A stretch of DNA of 46,917 nucleotides from Shewanella halifaxensis HAW-EB4 (GCF_000019185.1 NC_010334.1:5180001-5226917), one strand, 5' to 3'. Shown: positions 8,040-16,411, numbered from the stretch's first letter. Made by a program: numbers and translations. The notes: a model not told the origin generated them from the letters alone.

Positions 8040-8250
8040 TTATATCCCCTGCTAAATAGCTCTACTCTCCCATCACTAGCTAGACCTTTTATTAATAATT
8101 CAACAAATACGGCAAGAAGCCTAATACATAAGGAGGATTTTACTAACCTCAGCTGCAGTAACAGGCTAAATTTACGCCACAAACTTGTTTAAGCCGCATT
8201 ATTAAGATAGCTTCGGTAGATAGGTTTATTGAACACAGAGGCGCTCAGAC

Positions 8251-8532
8251 ATGGACATGGAAAGAACTAGAGAAGCTCAAGAACACCTGCAAAAAGAATT
8301 TGAAATCTACAACAATGCATCCACCAAAAAACTTCCCCCGCTTGATATCGATTGCCCAGAAAATCTCGAGACAATGTTAGAATTTGTCACTCGAAGAGAA
8401 TCCTTGAAACAAGCTAAAAAGTTAAACTCTCCCCCAGCAACTAAACTCAAATCAGCCTTAGCGGATACCCTGCTATTACTAGATAATTTCGACATCAAAA
8501 TATCTAAAGAGAAAGGTGCTATAGAGAAATAG
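8251..8532 (+). CDS. Small hypothetical protein
   Basis: A 93-residue ORF that I do not recognise. It is hydrophilic and charged, with predicted helices (residues 2-20 and 40-58), a proline-containing link KKLPPLDIDCPENLETM, and no membrane segment or known motif. A second Met at codon 3 and an ACAGAGG upstream make the start plausible. It follows pstB by 250 bp and a hairpin, so it is likely a separate unit ending at the strong terminator before guaC. It is not a PhoU: it is far too short. An alternative is a chance ORF, since an antisense ORF of similar length overlaps it. Confidence 0.5.
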   Translation: MDMERTREAQEHLQKEFEIYNNASTKKLPPLDIDCPENLETMLEFVTRRESLKQAKKLNSPPATKLKSALADTLLLLDNFDIKISKEKGAIEK

Positions 8533-8697
8533 TTGGGTAGTCCTCCCATTTTTAACAACTGTTAAAAGTAGAACTTAGGCCGCCAAAAATAAACACAAAT
8601 ACAAACAGACACCAACAGCGCATTAACCTTCCTTTTTTAAGGAATGACAGTTTTAATTTAAGAACTTGCTAATTGAAAATCTGTTCCTATAATGCCT

Positions 8698-8732
8698 AAA
8701 ACCGGAGCGCCCCAAAACGCTCCGGTTTTTTT
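8698..8732 (+). terminator. Rho-independent terminator upstream of guaC
   Basis: ACCGGAGCG and CGCTCCGGT form a perfect 9-bp GC-rich stem with an 8-base loop, flanked by an A-run before and seven T after. It ends the upstream unit and isolates guaC. It could also work as an attenuator if a guaC promoter lies further upstream. Confidence 0.9.
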
Positions 8733-8766
8733 GTGCCTGAAATAAGCTCAGGAATTAATTTAATAT

Positions 8767-8812
8767 CCGATAAAACTTACTTTTATCGGCGGTTTTGCTG
8801 CGCGCAAAATCC
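8767..8812 (+). promoter_or_regulatory. Two tandem hairpins in the guaC leader
   Basis: The first hairpin is CCGATAAAA-cttac-TTTTATCGG (9-bp perfect stem, 5-base loop). The second, directly after it, is GGTTTTGC-tgcgc-GCAAAATCC (about 8 bp with one bulge). The second ends a few bases before the GTGAGGAA Shine-Dalgarno of guaC, so the pair could control ribosome access or serve as an operator. I recognise no named riboswitch here. Confidence 0.5.
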
Positions 8813-8828
8813 ATGTGAGGAATAAACT

Positions 8829-9872
8829 ATGCGTATTGAACAAGATCTAAAGTTAGGTTTTAAAGATGTTCTTATCCGACCTAAGCGTTCAACGTTGAAG
8901 AGCCGTTCTCAAGTAGACTTAAACCGTCAATTTACTTTCAAGCATAGTGGTAAAACCTGGTCAGGTGTCCCCATTATTGCCGCTAACATGGATTCTGTAG
9001 CCAGCTTTAAGATGGCCATTAGCCTAGCCAAGCACAATGTGATGACAGCTGTTCATAAGCATTACAGTGTTGAACAATGGGGTGAGTTTGTATCCAGCCA
9101 AACTGCAGATGTACTAAAGCACGTTATGGTTTCAAGCGGTACTTCTGATGCTGACTTTATCAAGTTAAGTGAAATTCTAGCGATGTCAGAGGAGCTCAAC
9201 TTTATCTGTATCGATATCGCTAACGGCTACTCAGAACACCTGGTTGATTACGTTCGTAAAGTGAGACAGGCTCATCCACAAGCCGTGATCAGTGCGGGCA
9301 ATGTGGTTACTGGCGACATGGTTGAAGAGCTAATTATTGCTGGCGCAGATATCGTAAAAGTCGGTATTGGCCCAGGCTCGGTATGTACCACGCGCGTTAA
9401 AACTGGTGTTGGCTATCCACAGCTTTCAGCTATCATCGAGTGTGCAGACGCAGCCCATGGCCTAGGTGGCCAAATCATTGGTGACGGCGGTTGTAGCTGC
9501 GCTGGTGATGTGGCTAAAGCCTTCGGTGGCGGCGCTGACTTTGTCATGCTTGGCGGTATGCTAGCGGGTCACGAACAGAGTGGCGGAGAAGTCATTGAGC
9601 AAGATGGTAAGATGATGGTGAAGTTCTATGGCATGTCTTCACAGTCTGCTATGGATAAGCACTCAGGCGGTGTCGCTAAGTACCGTGCAGCAGAAGGCAA
9701 AACGGTATTACTACCATTTAGAGGCAGCGTAGATAATACGATTAATGACATCATGGGCGGTGTACGTTCAACTTGTACCTATGTTGGTGCGGCATCTCTA
9801 AAAGAGCTCACTAAGCGCACTACGTTTATTCGTGTTCAAGAACAAGAAAACAACGTTTACGGTAAAGAGTAA
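8829..9872 (+). CDS. guaC: GMP reductase
   Basis: GuaC reduces GMP to IMP with NADPH, releasing ammonia, in purine interconversion in the cytosol. The 347-residue TIM-barrel protein matches the short GMP reductase form, without the CBS domains of IMP dehydrogenase. The active-site loop GPGSVCTTRVKTG has catalytic Cys186, the same number as in E. coli GuaC, and the phosphate-binding glycine-rich region GDGGCSCAGDVAKAFGGG and GADFVMLGGMLAGHEQSGG are present. It has a good GTGAGGAATAAACT ribosome-binding region. It is monocistronic, bounded by terminator hairpins on both sides. Confidence 0.97.
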   Translation: MRIEQDLKLGFKDVLIRPKRSTLKSRSQVDLNRQFTFKHSGKTWSGVPIIAANMDSVASFKMAISLAKHNVMTAVHKHYSVEQWGEFVSSQTADVLKHVMVSSGTSDADFIKLSEILAMSEELNFICIDIANGYSEHLVDYVRKVRQAHPQAVISAGNVVTGDMVEELIIAGADIVKVGIGPGSVCTTRVKTGVGYPQLSAIIECADAAHGLGGQIIGDGGCSCAGDVAKAFGGGADFVMLGGMLAGHEQSGGEVIEQDGKMMVKFYGMSSQSAMDKHSGGVAKYRAAEGKTVLLPFRGSVDNTINDIMGGVRSTCTYVGAASLKELTKRTTFIRVQEQENNVYGKE

Positions 9873-9914
9873 GCCATAAGGCAACTCACTTTAGGCATAT
9901 TATTATGTCCAACT

Positions 9915-9950
9915 AATTTATAGGGGCTTTTTATAAAGCCTCTATAAATT
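9915..9950 (+). terminator. Long hairpin after guaC
   Basis: AATTTATAGGGGCTTT pairs with AAAGCCTCTATAAATT, 15 of 16 positions complementary, with a TTAT loop. It starts 42 bp after the guaC stop. The stem is long and its outer part A/T-rich; a short T-run lies on the 3' side. It is a likely transcript end. Confidence 0.7.
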
Positions 9951-10136
9951 TAACAAAAACCTTCCTAACAAAACTAATTAGATAAAGCTTACCCATCAAT
10001 CACATTATTCGATTTGTTCTACCATTTTCCCTTCCATAACTTAAACATATTTATGATCTCTATCAATTTTTATGCAACCGAATTTGTTAAATTAAGGTTA
10101 CATGGACGTTTGAGTTAGACTAGAGTGGGAGGGCTT

Positions 10137-10928
10137 GTGAATTGGGAAAAGTTTTCCAAATGGCAGTATCAATTGATAGAGGCCATGACTCGCAGAGAGA
10201 TTAAGGGAGAAGATTTTAGTTACCTTTCAGACTGTCTACAGGTCGATGCCATTACCATCACAATTATTGATACCAGCTTAAAGCGGCAACAGACCTGGTC
10301 GCCTGAAATCTCCGACAACGATATTCGGTTTTATCAGCAACATTGGCGACACGATATCTTTCTCAACGCCTATCTACGCAAAGGTCTTATCAATAGCTCA
10401 CAAATAATGGAGAGTTTGGTCGCACCCGCTCGAGTTCAAGATGATAACTGGTGTGAAAGCCTTCTACCTTATATGCATTACCGCTCAACCATAGGCCTGC
10501 TTTTAGGGATAAATCAGCACCTATACCTGTTTTTTACCGCTCATCACCTCAATAAAGAGTTTAACCGTGGCACACGACGGTTACATGAGAAACTAGGACA
10601 CTCGATGCAGCCATGGGTCAACGCCTTTCACGCCAAACAGTTAGCCGACACGGAGCAGGATAAAGCGCTGTGCCGCTGTCAGAAAGACTTCCCCATCACG
10701 ACCGAACAGCAACCAGTAAAGCTCACCCCCGCCGAATATCAGGTGTTAAGCCTATTAATGGGTGGCCACTCAGGCTCCGATATCGCCGATATACGTCGTG
10801 TCAGCAAGGAAACCGTTAAGAGTCAGATAAAAAGCGTATTACACAAAACCGGATCTAAACACCAAAACCAGCTTTTGTGGCGCTACAACCACGACCAACT
10901 ACTAGTAACAATTGGCTTTAACAGTTAA
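10137..10928 (+). CDS. LuxR-type transcriptional regulator
   Basis: The C-terminal part (about residues 195-250) is a LuxR/FixJ helix-turn-helix: LTPAEYQVLSLLMGG, then SDIADIRRVSKETVKSQIK and VLHKTGSKHQNQLL, with the usual TVK recognition-helix pattern. The N-terminal 190 residues fit no domain I can name; they lack an obvious phosphoacceptor Asp region and are not a clear acyl-homoserine-lactone pocket. A cluster CRCQKDF near 220 is odd. The start is uncertain: GTG at 10137 has GGGAGGG just upstream, GTG at 10125 has none, and ATG at 10182 would shorten the protein. It is a single gene; targets are unknown. Confidence 0.85.
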   Translation: MNWEKFSKWQYQLIEAMTRREIKGEDFSYLSDCLQVDAITITIIDTSLKRQQTWSPEISDNDIRFYQQHWRHDIFLNAYLRKGLINSSQIMESLVAPARVQDDNWCESLLPYMHYRSTIGLLLGINQHLYLFFTAHHLNKEFNRGTRRLHEKLGHSMQPWVNAFHAKQLADTEQDKALCRCQKDFPITTEQQPVKLTPAEYQVLSLLMGGHSGSDIADIRRVSKETVKSQIKSVLHKTGSKHQNQLLWRYNHDQLLVTIGFNS

Positions 10929-10953
10929 TAACCTAACAAAAATATAAAAAAAA

Positions 10954-10970
10954 CCTGCAGATTTTGCAGG
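10954..10970. terminator. Bidirectional terminator between LuxR gene and lipoprotein gene
   Basis: CCTGCA-gattt-TGCAGG, with an A-run before and a T-rich run after, lies between two convergent genes. The A-run gives a U-run for the minus-strand transcript, so it can serve both. Confidence 0.8.
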
Positions 10971-10991
10971 CTTTTCCCTTTTCTTTAAAAC

Positions 10992-12554
10992 TTATGGCGT
11001 CACTTGCTTAATGGCAATGGCATAGGCAGAAAACTCACTTTCCCCCTCAGCCCATTGTGAAACCACGACCATGATGTCTTTGTCTTGGTTCATCGCCCAC
11101 TTATCCTCTTCACTAATAAACAAACCATCAACTAAACTCATCTGCATAGATTGCTCGGTCAACACCTCATCTTCAGAAGTTGCCACATGACTCCAAACGG
11201 CAAGACCATCGGCATCAAACTCAAGCTCTACGATCCAGTAACCAAATCCATCGGAGTTCATACTGCCATCATCAGGCATCTGTAAATTATACAGGCGCCA
11301 ACTTCCCTCTAAGTCAGCAAGTACAGGAGAGGGGTTTGCCCTGAGCAATACCGACATATTCTGCCGTGTATCTTTGTGGCTATGACGTAGGATTAGATCT
11401 TTACCACGAGACAGGTAAGTCACGGCAACTTCATCATCGTCCTCTATGGTGATCTTGCCCATCTCATCCATAGCAAACTGAACTATCTCGACCTCTCTGC
11501 TCGCTTGCTGATCTCCTAAAGTAAGCTCTGTAATATCAGCCTTACCTTGGTCGTCAATTACAAGCTTATCGATCCAGACACCAAATTCGTTTTGATTAAA
11601 GTTGGCACTCACAGGGGTTTCAATCCCAGTTCCCCACCATTGGCCTTCGAGATCACTCAACTGCTGCCCACCAGCTAGCTTTATAGACAATCCAAGCTCT
11701 TGCTCACCATCTTCAGCAAAGTAGTTCGCAATCTTATCTTTATTGCTGCTTAAGCCCATATCAAGGTTTTCAATCTCTGCGAAACTCAACATACCGCTTT
11801 CACTTAAGTTAACTTTAAACGTATCGGTATCTAACTCACCATAACTCTTAACCTTAGCCTCCATGGTGACATTACCCTCGGCATCGATGATCCACTCCTC
11901 GACCACATAACTAAAGGCATCGGCTGAGTATGTTCCGGCAACAGGTGTGGTAAAGAATACCGTATGCCATTGGCCTGTTAAGTCCGTCAGTTGATAGCCT
12001 CGACTCTGACCAAAATGAGCTAGCGCCTCATCGGCAGCGACGAGATCTTCAGCAGCCAAACCAGATGCAACCAGCGCTTCTTGCGCCTGCTCATCAAAGT
12101 TATCCGCAGTTGGATCCACTTCATGACCCGCTAAGGTTTCATGAATATCTTCAGCTAATTGAATTCCCGTATCCGGATCATTATCGGTATCGAGTGACTG
12201 CAGTAAACGCAAGGTATTGATCACCCCGGTATGATCAGCCGTATCCGTTTGATATAGGTCCATCGGAGTCACCTCATCCTGACCTGTGACGCTCGGAAAA
12301 CGTGTCGCACCTATGTAGAACTCTACCGATTCCCCCTCGTTATAACTAAACAGTCCTTGAGCATCGGTCACTCCGCTGTGATCTGTGGTCTCATAACCAA
12401 TGCCCGCCACAGGACTATCAGAAAAGATACCTGTTAATACCCTTGGTTGAGGTTCGGGAGTCGGTGTAGGGGAGTTATCGCTACCACAGCCAGCAAGCGC
12501 TAACATGCTGCTCACAGCCAAGGCCGATACGCTAAGCCTTAATAAATTGTTCAT
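10992..12554 (-). CDS. Large lipoprotein with three lipocalin-like repeats
   Basis: The 520-residue protein begins with a lipoprotein signal peptide; the lipobox LALAGC puts the lipidated cysteine at residue 23, followed by GSDNS and a Pro-Thr linker (PTPTPEPQP). Residue +2 is Gly, so sorting to the outer membrane is expected. Residues about 40-85 look like a small beta-rich cap (SDSPVAGIGYETTDHSGVTD). From about 190 three tandem units of roughly 105 residues begin LTDLTGQWHTV, LSDLEGQWWGTG and LADLEGSWRLYN, each with a later segment like FSYVVEEWIID, FGVWIDKLVID or FGYWIVELEFD. I do not know a named family for this arrangement. The AAGGAG ribosome site is strong. It is single and convergent with the LuxR gene. 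Confidence 0.85.
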   Translation of the reverse strand: MNNLLRLSVSALAVSSMLALAGCGSDNSPTPTPEPQPRVLTGIFSDSPVAGIGYETTDHSGVTDAQGLFSYNEGESVEFYIGATRFPSVTGQDEVTPMDLYQTDTADHTGVINTLRLLQSLDTDNDPDTGIQLAEDIHETLAGHEVDPTADNFDEQAQEALVASGLAAEDLVAADEALAHFGQSRGYQLTDLTGQWHTVFFTTPVAGTYSADAFSYVVEEWIIDAEGNVTMEAKVKSYGELDTDTFKVNLSESGMLSFAEIENLDMGLSSNKDKIANYFAEDGEQELGLSIKLAGGQQLSDLEGQWWGTGIETPVSANFNQNEFGVWIDKLVIDDQGKADITELTLGDQQASREVEIVQFAMDEMGKITIEDDDEVAVTYLSRGKDLILRHSHKDTRQNMSVLLRANPSPVLADLEGSWRLYNLQMPDDGSMNSDGFGYWIVELEFDADGLAVWSHVATSEDEVLTEQSMQMSLVDGLFISEEDKWAMNQDKDIMVVVSQWAEGESEFSAYAIAIKQVTP

Positions 12555-13069
12555 TATTTATCTCCTTGATATTGGCCTATGGTTAGCATGCGATAACCCA
12601 ATGACTGCGGCATCCCCCCTAAGGGGGATAGGTTAGGATAAATAACGAGTTTACTTCTGAAGAGTGGCCATACTTATCGGTTAAAAGCAGACAGCATTTA
12701 ACTACCGTACATTCGTAAAGTACGTAAAGAACACCTCTATACCTCTGCTATATAATCCGAAAAAACTAACGCGGTAAGAAAAGTGAAATATTGGCACTGA
12801 AGTTAAAAATAGAGGTGCTTGAACAAGCTGATACTCCATATATCACAGATAAGTGATCGACCTGAGATAGTATCTTTTTAGCTGCAAACCGATAAAAAAA
12901 ACAACCAAGTTAAAATTAAAATGACTACAGAACCTGCTATTCATTCTTTTTGATAATGAAATTTAATTTATGAATAACACGTGCAAAAACATGACCTAGA
13001 TCACACTACATTAATGTGATTGGACTATTGTAATTAGCACAAAATGTAATGGATTAAGAGTGACTAACT
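12555..13069. other. Divergent intergenic region between lipoprotein and hibernation factor
   Basis: No gene is convincing in these 515 bp. It holds a short GC hairpin (12612-12629, ATCCCCC-ctaa-GGGGGAT) 58 bp before the lipoprotein start codon, an A/T-rich middle, and a CRP-like site near the hibernation-factor gene. Confidence 0.65.
12987..13008. promoter_or_regulatory. CRP-like binding site upstream of hibernation factor
   Basis: The 22-bp site (AAACATGACCTAG then ATCACACTA) matches 17 of 22 positions of the CRP consensus with a perfect right half TCACA and a weak left half CATGA. It is centred about 72 bp before the ATG. A second ATCACA...TGTGAT inverted pair overlaps it on the right. 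Control by CRP is inferred only. Confidence 0.5.
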
Positions 13070-13438
13070 ATGAGCATTAAAATTACCGCACGTGGATTTG
13101 AACTTCCTGACTACTTAGAGCAAACCATTAAAGAAGCATTTGTAAAATTCGATAAGTTTAAAATATCCTTCTATAGCAAAGATGTATTCATGAAGCTTGA
13201 ACCCGGCCATCTGTTTATTGTAGAAATTGCGACTAAGTCTGATCTTGGGAAAATAGATTCAAAGGGGGAAGCGAATGAACTTATGGATGCATTTAATGAA
13301 GCGTTTGATCGTTTAGACCGTCAGCTTATTAAACATAAAGAAAAACCATATGCTCATCGTTCTGAGAAATGTGAAAAAGAAAAAGAGCGCCTGATTAATG
13401 AAGAAGAAAAAGAAGAAGAGACATTAAGAAAGCTATAA
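13070..13438 (+). CDS. HPF/RaiA-family ribosome hibernation factor
   Basis: A 122-residue protein of the short ribosome-associated inhibitor family, which binds the 30S decoding region and silences ribosomes under stress. The N-terminal about 100 residues show the family beta-alpha fold, starting SIKITARGFELPDYLEQ and ending with the diagnostic helix EANELMDAFNEAFDRLDRQL followed by basic KHKEKP. The tail from about 100 is a highly charged Lys-Glu run, unlike E. coli HPF (95 residues) and closer to RaiA in length; it lacks the dimerisation domain of long HPF. Low-level similarity prevents choosing between hpf and raiA. It is monocistronic with a terminator behind, and a CRP-like site in front may link it to carbon or energy state. 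Confidence 0.85.
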   Translation: MSIKITARGFELPDYLEQTIKEAFVKFDKFKISFYSKDVFMKLEPGHLFIVEIATKSDLGKIDSKGEANELMDAFNEAFDRLDRQLIKHKEKPYAHRSEKCEKEKERLINEEEKEEETLRKL

Positions 13439-13527
13439 TCTTGTATTTTTAATTTTTTCAATGTCATTACTTAAACTCGATTCCTTTTTAAATCAACAAC
13501 TAAAACGTGTTTCTTAGGGCTGAAAAC

Positions 13528-13556
13528 AAAGAAACCTCCACGAGGGAGGTTTCTTT
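13528..13556. terminator. Bidirectional terminator between hibernation factor and glmS
   Basis: AAAGAAACCTCC pairs perfectly with GGAGGTTTCTTT around ACGAG. The outer A/T part supplies a U-run on both strands, suiting two convergent genes. Confidence 0.9.
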
Positions 13557-13592
13557 ACAACAAATCAATAAGGCTTAAGTCAGTTTAGTGCA

Positions 13593-15422
13593 TTATTCAA
13601 CAGTAACTGATTTAGCCAAGTTACGCGGCTGATCCACATCGGTCCCCTTAATCAAGGCAACGTGGTAAGAAAGCAACTGCAATGGAATGGTGTAAATTAG
13701 CGGTGCCATAAACTCATCACAATGCGGAACCGGGATCACCTTCATGGTGTCATCCGACTCAAACTCAGCATCCTTATCGGCAAACACATACATCAAGCCA
13801 CCACGAGCACGCACCTCTTCGACGTTAGACTTTAGCTTCTCTAACAGCTCATTGTTTGGCGCGACAACAATAACAGGCATATCGGCATCAATCAGTGCCA
13901 ATGGACCATGCTTAAGTTCACCAGAAGCATAAGCCTCTGCGTGGATATAAGAGATCTCTTTAAGCTTTAACGCCCCTTCCATCGCAATTGGGTATTGGTC
14001 GCCACGGCCTAAAAACAACGCATTGTGCTTGTCGGCAAAGTCTTCTGCAAGTTCAGCAATAGCATCATCAAGTCCTAGCGCTTGCTCTACCTTAGCAGGC
14101 ATAGACTGTAGGCTCTGAGTAATCGCCGCTTGCATCTCGTCAGACATACCGTTGTAACGACCAATTGCTGTTGTCAGCATCAATAGACCAGCTAACTGCA
14201 CAGTAAAGGCTTTAGTTGATGCAACACCAATCTCGGCGCCCGCTTTCATCATGTATGCCATATCTGATTCGCGAACCAGTGATGAACCGGGAGCGTTACA
14301 GATTGTTAGCGTTGCCTTGTAGCCCATCTCTTTCGCTAAACGCATTGCCGCCAAGGTATCGGCAGTCTCGCCAGACTGTGAAATTGTCACTAATAAGCTA
14401 TTTGGGAATAGATGCGATTTACGGTAACGGAACTCAGATGCGATTTCGACGTTACAAGAAACACCAGCCCAATCTTCTAACCAGTAACGCGCAGCCATAC
14501 CGGCATGATAACTGGTACCACAAGCGATGATCTGTACGTGCTTAATCTCTTTTAAGAATTCTGCGGCATTTTCACCAAAGGCGGTATCCAACACTTTGCC
14601 ACCAGCGATACGACCTTCAAGCGTACGAGCGATTGCCGCTGGCTGCTCGTAGATCTCTTTAAGCATATAGTGACGGTATTCACCTTTATCACCAGCATCA
14701 TGAGTCACTTCCGACTCTTTTACTTCACGATCGACTGCATTGCCATCGACGTCAAAAATGCTCACAGCCCGACGAGTCACTTCAGCAACATCACCCTCTT
14801 CTAAAAAAGAGAAAGAGCGAGTCACCGGAAGCAGTGCTAGCTGATCGGAGGCAACAAAGTTTTCACCTAAACCATAACCGATAACCAGTGGGCTGCCAGA
14901 GCGAGCCACAATCATGCGCTCGCTGTCTGTACGGTCGATAACCACTGTGCCATAGGCGCCTTCTAGCTGCTTAACCGTTGCTTGAACTGCCGCAAGTAGC
15001 GTGTCGTGAGTCTTCAGCTCATGATGCACTAAATGACAGATCACTTCGGTATCAGTGTCGGATGTGAAGGTATAACCTAAGCCTTTTAGCATCTCACGTA
15101 GCTTATTGTGGTTTTCGATAATCCCGTTGTGAACAACGGCGATATCGCCTTCAGACAGATGCGGGTGCGCATTACGCTCGCTTGGCTCACCATGGGTTGC
15201 CCAACGTGTGTGCGCGATACCCGTGCCACCAGCAAGAGGTGCAACATCGAGTGCAGCCGATAACTCTTGCACCTTACCCACGCGACGAGTTCTATTTAAC
15301 TCACCGTTATTGAGTACTGCAACACCGGCTGAGTCATAACCACGGTATTCTAGACGTCTTAGGCCTTCAACCAAGATTTCAGCTACATCTCTTTGCGCTA
15401 CAGCGCCTACGATTCCACACAT
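13593..15422 (-). CDS. glmS: Glutamine-fructose-6-phosphate aminotransferase (isomerizing)
   Basis: GlmS makes glucosamine-6-phosphate from fructose-6-phosphate and glutamine, the first committed step to UDP-GlcNAc. The 609-residue protein starts MCGIVGA, so Cys2 becomes the N-terminal nucleophile of the glutaminase domain (about 2-220, with GIAHTRWATHGEPSERNAHP at 68-87). Two SIS sugar-isomerase domains follow: IIACGTSYHAG and TISQSGETADTL mark the first, FLGRGDQYPIA and EGALKLKEISYIHAEAY the second. The C-terminus LAKSVTVE matches the family. It is transcribed after a DeoR-type regulator gene 96 bp upstream, a common proteobacterial arrangement. No glmS ribozyme-like leader is seen, as expected outside Gram-positives. 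Confidence 0.98.
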   Translation of the reverse strand: MCGIVGAVAQRDVAEILVEGLRRLEYRGYDSAGVAVLNNGELNRTRRVGKVQELSAALDVAPLAGGTGIAHTRWATHGEPSERNAHPHLSEGDIAVVHNGIIENHNKLREMLKGLGYTFTSDTDTEVICHLVHHELKTHDTLLAAVQATVKQLEGAYGTVVIDRTDSERMIVARSGSPLVIGYGLGENFVASDQLALLPVTRSFSFLEEGDVAEVTRRAVSIFDVDGNAVDREVKESEVTHDAGDKGEYRHYMLKEIYEQPAAIARTLEGRIAGGKVLDTAFGENAAEFLKEIKHVQIIACGTSYHAGMAARYWLEDWAGVSCNVEIASEFRYRKSHLFPNSLLVTISQSGETADTLAAMRLAKEMGYKATLTICNAPGSSLVRESDMAYMMKAGAEIGVASTKAFTVQLAGLLMLTTAIGRYNGMSDEMQAAITQSLQSMPAKVEQALGLDDAIAELAEDFADKHNALFLGRGDQYPIAMEGALKLKEISYIHAEAYASGELKHGPLALIDADMPVIVVAPNNELLEKLKSNVEEVRARGGLMYVFADKDAEFESDDTMKVIPVPHCDEFMAPLIYTIPLQLLSYHVALIKGTDVDQPRNLAKSVTVE

Positions 15423-15518
15423 ATTTAGTTACCTAGCCTCTCTATAGGAGAGTTAAATTAAAAGTTAAAAATTGAATTTGAAAGTAGATAATTAACTCAA
15501 GCTGCATGCTTGTAGTCG

Positions 15519-16289
15519 TTACCCAGCATAAGGTGCAAGAATGACGCGCACCCCATGATTAGAAATTGTCTCTAGCGCTTCACTCGGTAACTTATCGTCA
15601 GTTACCAACACACTGATCTTGCTCCAAGGCAGCTCAAGGTTTGGAATGCGTCGACCCAGCTTTTCTGACTCGAGCATCACTACCACTTCTCGCGATACCT
15701 CGGCCATCACCTTACTAAGGCCAGTAAGCTCATTAAAGGTTGTGGTACCACGCTCAAGATCGATACCGTCGGCACCAATAAACAGCTGATCGAAGTTGTA
15801 TGAACGTAATACCTGTTCGGCTATCTGCCCTTGAAAAGATTCTGAGTGCGGATCCCATGTACCACCCGTCATCAATAACGTCGGCTCGTTTTCAAGCTCG
15901 TGAATTGAGTTAGCAAGTGCGAGTGAATTGGTCATCACCAATAAACCACGCTTATTATTAAGCTCGCCGATCAAACCTGATGTGGTACTGCCACTGTCGA
16001 TAATGATACGGTTATGATCTTTAATCAGCTGAGCTGCGGCTTTAGCAATCGATAATTTGTTAGGTGCGATCTTGGCTGAAAACTGCTGCGTCACCTCATC
16101 GGGTACAGCGACTGCACCGCCATAACGGCGCAATAATAAGCCGGTTTTCTCTAAGGTGGCTAAGTCTTTACGAATAGTGACTTCAGAGGTTTCGAAACGT
16201 AAAGATAGCTCTTCAACACTCACCTCGCCTTGCTGATTTAGCAGGCTAATAATGCTGTGACGTCGCTGTTGAGTGTTTCGTTTGTTCAT
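15519..16289 (-). CDS. DeoR-family transcriptional regulator, probable regulator of glmS
   Basis: A 256-residue sugar-phosphate-responsive repressor type. The N-terminal winged helix-turn-helix (about 8-55) reads RRHSIISLLNQQGEVSVEEL, then TSEVTIRKDLATLEKTG, with the DeoR pattern RRYGGA just behind. The C-terminal effector domain has the DeoR-C signature IIIDSGSTTSGL and TGGTWDPHSESFQG. I prefer the ATG at 16289 over the ATG four codons earlier because AAAGG is placed correctly before it, and the upstream one falls at the edge of a palindrome. It lies immediately before glmS in the same direction, so it likely senses an amino-sugar phosphate and controls that operon; this is inference. A 10-bp inverted repeat covers its upstream region. 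Confidence 0.9.
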   Translation of the reverse strand: MNKRNTQQRRHSIISLLNQQGEVSVEELSLRFETSEVTIRKDLATLEKTGLLLRRYGGAVAVPDEVTQQFSAKIAPNKLSIAKAAAQLIKDHNRIIIDSGSTTSGLIGELNNKRGLLVMTNSLALANSIHELENEPTLLMTGGTWDPHSESFQGQIAEQVLRSYNFDQLFIGADGIDLERGTTTFNELTGLSKVMAEVSREVVVMLESEKLGRRIPNLELPWSKISVLVTDDKLPSEALETISNHGVRVILAPYAG

Positions 16290-16300
16290 AAAACCTTTCA

Positions 16301-16345
16301 TTAAGTTTCGATTCGAAAGAAGTATTATAGTGAAACGAAACTTAA
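16301..16345. promoter_or_regulatory. Operator candidate for the DeoR-type regulator
   Basis: TTAAGTTTCG (16301-16310) and CGAAACTTAA (16336-16345) are a perfect 10-bp inverted repeat with a 25-bp spacer, which itself holds ATTCGAAAG, another CGAAA. DeoR-family operators often contain repeated TTTCG/CGAAA boxes. The position just before the gene start supports autoregulation, with possible effect on glmS downstream. Confidence 0.65.
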
Positions 16346-16411
16346 TTGCCAGTTTTTGATGCGACTTATACTGATAGCCATTAACCTCTAAGTGAGTAAA
16401 TCACAGATACA

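Noticed and set aside
7997..8182. Minus-strand 61-codon ORF after pstB
   Set aside because: No recognisable features or ribosome site. It covers a hairpin region and is probably chance.
10125..10928. LuxR-type protein as an acyl-homoserine-lactone receptor
   Set aside because: No synthase gene is adjacent, and the N-terminal half does not show the conserved Trp/Tyr/Asp pattern of the ligand pocket.
12978..12983. CACGTG near the hibernation factor gene
   Set aside because: It has the parS core, but its flanks lack GTT and AAC arms. CACGTG cores inside pstA (about 6403), atpG (about 28308) and yidC (about 45388) also lack the arms.
15423..15518. glmS ribozyme or riboswitch in the glmS leader
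   Set aside because: The spacer is only 96 bp and A/T-rich, with a short CTCTC/GAGAG hairpin. No ribozyme core is recognisable.
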